Source: Deltaproteobacteria bacterium (GTDB lineage Bacteria; Desulfobacterota; Desulfarculia; Adiutricales; Adiutricaceae). Taken from it: DNA of 11,179 nucleotides. Below the pieces are notes generated by a model that was not told where the DNA came from, made no database searches, and worked only from the letters and a program-made list of their open reading frames with translations. Within the stretch, counting starts at the first letter, position 1. Each line of letters opens with the position of its first letter. Positions 6,390-11,179 of the stretch are shown one piece after another. Location of the stretch: positions 1 to 11,179 of the forward strand of contig JAITJB010000185.1 in assembly GCA_031279155.1 (NCBI GenBank), read 5' to 3'. The position numbers and the translations under genes are program-made.

Positions 6390-6642
6390 ATTCGTGGTTT
6401 GTCTAAATTACTAACTTTTATATATTAATTAGGGATTGCAAAAAAATATATTAGTAATTTTACTGGCATAAAAACAGTACCTCCACCGGTCCGAATTATA
6501 ACCCATTGAAAATTTCAGAACATTTGTCAGTTGCCTGTCTTACGCGTTGAGTCCAAAAATATAGATATAAAGAGTACTTTTAATCGATTTTTTTCGGGAA
6601 TAAAAACGTTCTCAAGCGCAAAAAAGTGGCTATCGACCGAGG
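6390..6642. other. A+T-rich stretch without a gene
   Basis: No ORF with a plausible start and length is seen on either strand. The only structure I can point to is a perfect 10-bp inverted repeat, AAATTACTAA (6405-6414) and TTAGTAATTT (6451-6460), separated by 36 bases of A/T-rich sequence, of unknown meaning. Confidence 0.4.
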
Positions 6643-6671
6643 TTGACAAGTAGGGGGAGAGTAATTATTAT
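6643..6671 (+). promoter_or_regulatory. Near-consensus sigma-70 promoter with no evident gene behind it
   Basis: TTGACA (6643-6648, perfect) and TATTAT (6666-6671, one mismatch) are separated by 17 bases. The transcript would start near 6678 and run into a G+C-rich segment with a GGCGGCGGCGG tract and then eight T (6739-6746), before the sigma-54 promoter. No ORF or clean terminator hairpin lies in this 60-base stretch. It may drive a small RNA or be a second, constitutive promoter for the unit downstream. Confidence 0.5.
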
Positions 6672-6771
6672 ATATTACTAGGCACCCTGCCTGGGCCACG
6701 AGGCTGATTTGGCTCTTGGGGCGGCGGCGGCTATCAAATTTTTTTTAAAGTTAGCTCTAGTTTTTTAGTTT

Positions 6772-6788
6772 TTGGCATGATATTTGCT
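6772..6788 (+). promoter_or_regulatory. Sigma-54 (RpoN) promoter
   Basis: The 17 bases TTGGCATGATATTTGCT match the consensus YTGGCACGRNNNTTGCW at every defined position except C to T at 6778. GG (6774-6775) and GC (6786-6787) are exactly ten bases apart, the spacing sigma-54 requires. The transcript should start near 6799. Such promoters need an enhancer-binding activator; PilR-type regulators often control pilus genes in this way. I could not pick out an activator site upstream. Confidence 0.75.
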
Positions 6789-6803
6789 AGAATCCCTCCA
6801 CTA

Positions 6804-6828
6804 CGACCCTAGGATTTGGCTAGGGTCG
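6804..6828 (+). repeat. Hairpin at the 5' end of the sigma-54 transcript
   Basis: CGACCCTAG (6804-6812) and CTAGGGTCG (6820-6828) are a perfect 9-bp inverted repeat with a seven-base loop GATTTGG. It begins about five bases after the expected transcript start, a position typical of 5' stabilising hairpins. A DNA-level operator role is also possible. Confidence 0.6.
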
Positions 6829-6863
6829 ATGGTCTGATAAATAAATGTAAAGGGTGGTTATTT

Positions 6864-6938
6864 ATGGTTTTTGTTGCCAATAGTACAAAACACGGGTATA
6901 AAGAGATGGAAATTCAAATAACGCCCAGATTCGATTAG
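6864..6938 (+). CDS. 24-residue small ORF (leader peptide or microprotein)
   Basis: ATG at 6864 follows the strong ribosome binding site AAAGGGTGG (6849-6857) by six bases, similar to the site of cbiA. The peptide reads MVFVANSTKHGYKEMEI then QITPRFD and ends at TAG (6936-6938). It has no signal peptide, membrane segment or run of one amino acid, so a classical amino-acid-sensing attenuator is not indicated. The stop codon is exactly the three-base loop of the terminator at 6922-6961, so a ribosome finishing the peptide would sit on the hairpin. It is driven by the sigma-54 promoter and lies about 126 bases before pilY1. I recognise no family. The ORF is too short to be proved by codon statistics; the binding site and position are what support it. 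Confidence 0.5.
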   Translation: MVFVANSTKHGYKEMEIQITPRFD

Positions 6939-6961
6939 ATCGCATTTGGGCGGATTTTTTT
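6922..6961 (+). terminator. Rho-independent terminator before pilY1, overlapping the small ORF
   Basis: Stem CGCCCAGAT (6922-6930) pairs with ATTTGGGCG (6944-6952) with one wobble. After a T/C mismatch, an inner stem CGAT (6932-6935) pairs with ATCG (6939-6942) and leaves the loop TAG (6936-6938). Seven T follow (6955-6961). It ends the sigma-54 transcript unless read through. Confidence 0.8.
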
Positions 6962-7008
6962 CTGGAAGCTTGGTTATTTGGGAATTTAGTAATTTTGTCC
7001 ATTAATTT

Positions 7009-7035
7009 TTGTTAAACATTTACTTATTATATATT
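7009..7035 (+). promoter_or_regulatory. Weak candidate sigma-70 promoter for pilY1
   Basis: TTGTTA (7009-7014) and TATATT (7030-7035) are 15 bases apart, shorter than ideal. It is the best match between the terminator and the pilY1 start. If it is not used, pilY1 would depend on read-through from the sigma-54 promoter. Confidence 0.25.
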
Positions 7036-7064
7036 TAGGTGTTTTCTTGGGGTAGGTGTTAATT

Positions 7065-10000
7065 ATGAGTAGATCTGTGACTTTGGCCTTTATCATCTTG
7101 AGTTTGTTGGTGGTGACTTCTAGCAATCCGGCCTGGGCTATTACGCCTAGGGCGGCTGATTACTACTCCCAGCCCCCTCTGATGGTTGGTTCGACTAAGC
7201 CGGCCATTTTGATGATTTTAAGCAAGGACATGGACATTTATGCCCCAGCTTACGTGTCCCCGGGCGATCACGACGGCGATGGCCGCATGGACGTGGGCTT
7301 TAACCCGGCCGTGGTTTATACCGGCATTTTTGATCCCTACTCATGCTACACCTACAACTGGCAGAAAGACGGCTCCAACGCCGGGAGCGAAACCGATAAA
7401 ATTAAAGATTGGAACCAAACGCCCAACTGGATCAACCGCGGGCACTTCGTAAGACTTGGGCCAAGCATCGAGGACAAAGAAGACGCCACCGGCGGCTATC
7501 CCGACGCCAACCGTCTGCCCAAAGAGATTAAAAATGGCTACGACGACGCCTCTAACGGTAGGCCAGGCTTTAGGGCCCCGCGCTCGGCCACCGGCATTTG
7601 CCCGGCTAAAAACAAGGTCGACGGCACCGAAGACTTAGATAGCTACGGCAAAAACATGACCAATAAGGACCCTAAAAAGTACACTACCTTTGGGGAGACG
7701 AGAATGTGGAGCGGCAACTGGCTCAACTGGATGACCAGTTCCCGCATCGACGTCATCCGTCAGGTCCTCTACGGTGGTAAGCGCGTGGTTGATACGGCTG
7801 AAACTACTTACTTAGTCAGCGAGTACATCCCGGAGAACGCTGGCGTTTGGAGTTACGACGATTTTACCAAATACTTTTGGCTCGATTACAATGAAGGCGC
7901 GCCCTTCTACGAAAGCACTAACTATACCCCCGTTGACGCCGACCGCTTTGGCGGGCACTACCGCCGCCTCCATAGTAACGGCCGCAGCGGCTATAGGTTT
8001 TATATCTACGATAACATCTGGTTTATGCGCCAAAAGGAAGACGTAACTAACCACGAGGGTTTTAGGAGCTATAACGCCTATTTTGTTCCCAAATACCGTA
8101 GCCAATATACGCCCATAGTCTACATCCTAAACGCCTTCGCTGACCGCGAAAAATCCACCTTTTGGGAGGTTACCGTTGAAGCCTGCCGGCAGCTGACGAT
8201 TGAAGAAGTCTACGAATACACCTCGCGTTTAGATTACGCCAAAGGTAAAACCGGGCTAAAAAGACCTGCCAAAAAAGATTTAATCCCCTCTGAAGATTTA
8301 ATCGAGGCTGGCGACTACTGCGAGCGCTATGGGGCTAACTTTAAGCCGGTTGGGTTACTTCAAAAATACGGCCAATTAGATCAAGCTCTATTTGGGCTAT
8401 TAACCGGGGCCTTCAATAACTACAACCGCTGGGACGCCGGCTGGCTGCGCCACAACGTAACTTCCATTAAAAACCAGATAAACGCCGACGGTACTTACAA
8501 GGGCACGGCTCAGAACAATATTTTCCTGATGCTCGATAGCATCTCTCAGGTAACAAAAAGCCGCTTATTGCCCTTAAATGAAGCCAGAAATGCCGTAGAT
8601 AAGGTAGCCGAAGCTAGGGGAGCAGGCTGGCGGGATCCCTTGGAGAGTAACTTCGGAAACCCCATTGGCGAGATGCTCTACCAGGGCTTACTGTACTTTG
8701 CCTACAATAGCGGGTCTACCTATTCCTCGTGGCCCGATAGCGGGGTCATGAGAAGTAGCGAAGACGTATATCTTCCGCGCTTAGGTAGCTCCGGCTACGA
8801 TCCGTGGAAGTCGCCTTTATTTGCCAATAGCGGCGACTGCTTAAAGCCGGTTATGTTACTTTTAAGCTCTACTTCCATAAGTCACGATGGCGACATGCTG
8901 CCCGGATCCCCCCACGCCCTTAGAAGCGGCGTTGGGAGCATCCCAACTTTAAGTTTGGATTTTTCCGAGCCCGAGCGCTTCCATAATACCGCCGGCATAT
9001 CAAAATCCTTTTCCATGAGCCAGTACTTAGACGTCATCACTAAGCTCGAGGGCTTTTCGGGTAAATCTTTCTACATAGCTAACTTAAATCCCGGATCCGT
9101 AGGGGCCGTAGACGTGGGTAATTCCTCTAGGCAGCCGGTGGGGCCCGATGACACCAATTTGTGCGTGCCAAGAATATTAAACTCTCTAGCCGACGTACGC
9201 GGGCTCTGCCCGTCTTCGCCTCAGACTTACGGGACTTACGCCTCGGCGGCGGTAGCTTATTACGGCAACACCCACGATTTTGACGGTAGCTCAAATGTCG
9301 TTCAGACCTTTGCCGTAGCTCTTCCCTCGATATTTCCCAAAATCAACTTAGAATCCAAGGGCCGGACTATTTCCATTAGCCCGGTGGCCATGAGCGTGGC
9401 CTACCCCTGCGGCAACAACGATGGCGATCGGCGCTTTTGTAAAGACGGATTTAGCGAGCCCCAAGGCATCCAATACGTTGGGCCCTTTACCACCAACATC
9501 ATCCAATGGCGGACCGACGATTTAGGCCGCGTCTATAGCGGAGCTGTCTTTGCCGGCTTTACCGGCCGCTTAGAGGGCGAGGGCGACGATTACCAGTTAG
9601 ACGCCCCTGTTAGGTATTACTTTGATCTCATCCGCGAGTGCCGCGTAGGCGAGTGCGATCCAGGCGGCAACATGGCCATTAAAGAGAGCTTCCGCTATGA
9701 CGGCTCTCACCCCTACAAAGAGGGCTACCCATCGCGCGACGATGAGCGCGATATCACTTACGTCTACTTGCATCAGCCCTATAACAACGGTTACCCCATA
9801 ACCCATAAGAAAACTCCGACTGATAAAAAGTATAAGCTCTATAACCCCGATGTCTACGATACCGACATTAACGACCGCGAGAGCTCAGAGGGACGCTGTA
9901 ACAACAAAACGCGCCGCGACAAGGTGGCTGGCTGCGGTAGCGCCAGCGAGCGCCAGGTGGCTAAGAGAATACTTTTTGAATACTTCCAAGATGGCCGCTA

Positions 10001-11179
10001 CGCCGCTGCCCCCTTCAAGCGCCACCGTGAGTGGGTCTATAAGAATTGGGATCACGCTGGCCGGCCAAATTACATCTTTAGCAGCGAGCGGCCCAAAAAT
10101 TACCATATAGCCGCTTATATGCCCAAGCGCTGGTCGCAGCTGCCGGCTTACTTCCACCGGCCCATCGATATCTTAACTTCGGCGAGCGACCCCGATCCCA
10201 CTTTGATGCAGAGCTACGCCCGCCTCATCTACCCGGAATTTGGGGGGCAGTATTCATCCAGCGGCAACAAGCAGCGCCAAGCTCTGATGCGGACCTTTCC
10301 AGGGGCTGAGTCATTTTTTGATTACACCAGTAACGATATTATCTATAAGCCCTACGATGACACGACCAAAACAAGCCGGAGCGCCATCGACTACGTTTTC
10401 GACGAGACCTCCAGCCTCTTTATCGATAGGCCCTTTACCGATATAGGTTACGAAGAGGTCATGGACGTCTACGGCTATATTGGCGAGCCGGGTAGGATTT
10501 ACAAAAAAGTAACGTCTCCCGATGAGATCGACGAAGCCATTGGCGTTGCCGTTTTTGTCTATTCCTTAGAAGAAAAGATAGATTTAAGCGATCGCGATAT
10601 GCCGATAAATATCGGCTACTACATCCACGGCGGCTTAAACTACGCCCAAAGTAAAGAAGATAACGGCGCCCGCTCTTTAGGTAACGCCGAAGGGACGTAT
10701 TTGGAAATTCAAAACGAGCACAATTACATGGGCGGTAGCCCCCAAAAGGTCTTAAACGCCGGGACCGTCGTGGGTTCCAGTGACGGACGCGAAAAGGGCT
10801 TAATGACCATCGCTCACCCCTTAAATACCCCGCCGACCTGTTACCGGGCCGGGACGGTCAATTTTAAGCCCCAAAACTTTGCGGTTAGTGAAAGTAACCC
10901 CATGCTCTTTAAGTCCGGGAAAGTTGCCAATAGGCAAATGCCCGGCTTCATAAGCGATACCGATAAGAGGCCCCACGCCCAGGTGCTGCCGCTGTGCGGT
11001 AGCCCGAGGCTACCATTAACGGCCACGCGCTTTTTTAGATTCCCCACAACTCCCATGGATCCGCCCACGTATTTGCCAGATCCTCTGTGGTTAGCCGCCA
11101 AATACGGCGGGTTTATCGATGAAAACCACGACGGTATTCCGCAGAAAAACGAGTACGACGTCCAGCCTGCGCCCAATGG
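7065..11179 (+). CDS. pilY1: PilY1-like type IV pilus tip/adhesin protein, 3' end outside the window
   Basis: 1371 complete codons from ATG at 7065, open to the right edge; AGGTG lies six bases upstream. Residues 1-25 are a signal peptide ending in NPAWA. The first part resembles the von Willebrand A-like region of PilY1 (KPAILMIL at 45-52), but the metal-site DxSxS is replaced by SKDMDIY, so metal-dependent ligand binding there is doubtful. DHDGDGRMD (68-76) is a calcium-binding-type loop. GNWLNWMTSSRIDVIRQVLYGG (217-238 in part) and the late LWLAAKYGGF (1341-1350), followed by DENHDGIPQKNE (1352-1363, a complete EF-hand-like loop), are characteristic of PilY1. In the family the C-terminal beta-propeller, which controls pilus retraction, follows this point and is outside the window. 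No minor pilin genes are seen upstream. The family call is good; ligand and exact role are inferred. Confidence 0.85.
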   Translation, partial: MSRSVTLAFIILSLLVVTSSNPAWAITPRAADYYSQPPLMVGSTKPAILMILSKDMDIYAPAYVSPGDHDGDGRMDVGFNPAVVYTGIFDPYSCYTYNWQKDGSNAGSETDKIKDWNQTPNWINRGHFVRLGPSIEDKEDATGGYPDANRLPKEIKNGYDDASNGRPGFRAPRSATGICPAKNKVDGTEDLDSYGKNMTNKDPKKYTTFGETRMWSGNWLNWMTSSRIDVIRQVLYGGKRVVDTAETTYLVSEYIPENAGVWSYDDFTKYFWLDYNEGAPFYESTNYTPVDADRFGGHYRRLHSNGRSGYRFYIYDNIWFMRQKEDVTNHEGFRSYNAYFVPKYRSQYTPIVYILNAFADREKSTFWEVTVEACRQLTIEEVYEYTSRLDYAKGKTGLKRPAKKDLIPSEDLIEAGDYCERYGANFKPVGLLQKYGQLDQALFGLLTGAFNNYNRWDAGWLRHNVTSIKNQINADGTYKGTAQNNIFLMLDSISQVTKSRLLPLNEARNAVDKVAEARGAGWRDPLESNFGNPIGEMLYQGLLYFAYNSGSTYSSWPDSGVMRSSEDVYLPRLGSSGYDPWKSPLFANSGDCLKPVMLLLSSTSISHDGDMLPGSPHALRSGVGSIPTLSLDFSEPERFHNTAGISKSFSMSQYLDVITKLEGFSGKSFYIANLNPGSVGAVDVGNSSRQPVGPDDTNLCVPRILNSLADVRGLCPSSPQTYGTYASAAVAYYGNTHDFDGSSNVVQTFAVALPSIFPKINLESKGRTISISPVAMSVAYPCGNNDGDRRFCKDGFSEPQGIQYVGPFTTNIIQWRTDDLGRVYSGAVFAGFTGRLEGEGDDYQLDAPVRYYFDLIRECRVGECDPGGNMAIKESFRYDGSHPYKEGYPSRDDERDITYVYLHQPYNNGYPITHKKTPTDKKYKLYNPDVYDTDINDRESSEGRCNNKTRRDKVAGCGSASERQVAKRILFEYFQDGRYAAAPFKRHREWVYKNWDHAGRPNYIFSSERPKNYHIAAYMPKRWSQLPAYFHRPIDILTSASDPDPTLMQSYARLIYPEFGGQYSSSGNKQRQALMRTFPGAESFFDYTSNDIIYKPYDDTTKTSRSAIDYVFDETSSLFIDRPFTDIGYEEVMDVYGYIGEPGRIYKKVTSPDEIDEAIGVAVFVYSLEEKIDLSDRDMPINIGYYIHGGLNYAQSKEDNGARSLGNAEGTYLEIQNEHNYMGGSPQKVLNAGTVVGSSDGREKGLMTIAHPLNTPPTCYRAGTVNFKPQNFAVSESNPMLFKSGKVANRQMPGFISDTDKRPHAQVLPLCGSPRLPLTATRFFRFPTTPMDPPTYLPDPLWLAAKYGGFIDENHDGIPQKNEYDVQPAPN

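Larger units (their letters stand above)
6799..6961 (+). ncRNA. Predicted short transcript (about 163 nt) from the sigma-54 promoter to the terminator
   Basis: The span is bounded by the sigma-54 start and the T run of the terminator at 6922-6961. It has a hairpin at each end and a 24-codon ORF in between. It could be a small messenger, a dual-function small RNA, or the leader of pilY1. I see none of the conserved words of the cyclic-di-GMP (GEMM) riboswitches. The boundaries are predicted from sequence only. Confidence 0.4.

Noticed and set aside
6799..6961. Cyclic-di-GMP (GEMM) riboswitch before pilY1
   Set aside because: The context is attractive, but the conserved GACGCAAAGCC-type core and partner helices are absent; the span is explained by hairpin, small ORF and terminator.
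6023..7064. tRNA or rRNA gene in the gene-poor kilobase
   Set aside because: No T-loop word (GTTCRANNC) with matching acceptor and anticodon arms could be found by eye.
7812..8105. Minus-strand ORF of 97 codons inside pilY1
   Set aside because: Alanine- and valine-rich shadow frame of the long plus-strand gene, with no family resemblance.
10841..11176. Minus-strand ORF of 111 codons opposite the end of pilY1
   Set aside because: Lies wholly opposite conserved PilY1 motifs; low-complexity shadow translation.

Overview
The window reads as a piece of a Gram-negative, probably anaerobic, bacterial chromosome. Three of its genes handle corrinoids, one encodes a PilY1-type type IV pilus tip protein, and a near-consensus sigma-54 promoter lies upstream of that pilus gene. 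This mix suits a deltaproteobacterial (Desulfobacterota-like) lineage, but that placement is inference from gene content and no species can be named. Most genes have mixed codon usage with moderate G+C. The left edge is clearly more A+T-rich.

Layout. Positions 1-850 hold two minus-strand items: a partial, A+T-rich gene for a small exported protein that runs off the left edge, and a ribbon-helix-helix (antitoxin/repressor-like) gene broken by one frameshift. Positions 851-5122 are a corrinoid locus. On the minus strand is a secreted fusion of a BtuF-type corrinoid-binding protein with a CbiZ-type adenosylcobinamide amidohydrolase, starting at TTG. Diverging from it are cbiC (precorrin-8X methylmutase) and cbiA (cobyrinate a,c-diamide synthase), 19 bp apart, which catalyse consecutive steps of corrin synthesis. 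The divergent intergenic region carries an array of about twelve degenerate 11-bp repeats (CTTGGCTATKR) running into a good sigma-70 promoter for cbiC. A Sel1-repeat membrane-anchored protein (5201-6022, minus) converges on cbiA.

Positions 6023-7064 are about 1 kb without a large gene. They hold a strong 16-bp hairpin, an orphan C-terminal protein fragment on the minus strand, a near-consensus sigma-70 promoter with no evident gene, and then a compact unit: sigma-54 promoter, 5' hairpin, a 24-codon ORF with a strong ribosome binding site, and a terminator whose three-base loop is exactly the stop codon of that ORF. pilY1 starts about 100 bp further on and continues past the right edge (1371 complete codons seen, open throughout).

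How it works together: the fusion protein would capture corrinoids outside the cytoplasm and trim adenosylcobinamide, complementing the de novo CbiC/CbiA route, and the phased repeats could coordinate both arms. The sigma-54 unit is either a stand-alone small RNA/microprotein or a leader controlling transcription into pilY1 through a translation-sensitive terminator. The sequence alone cannot separate these two.
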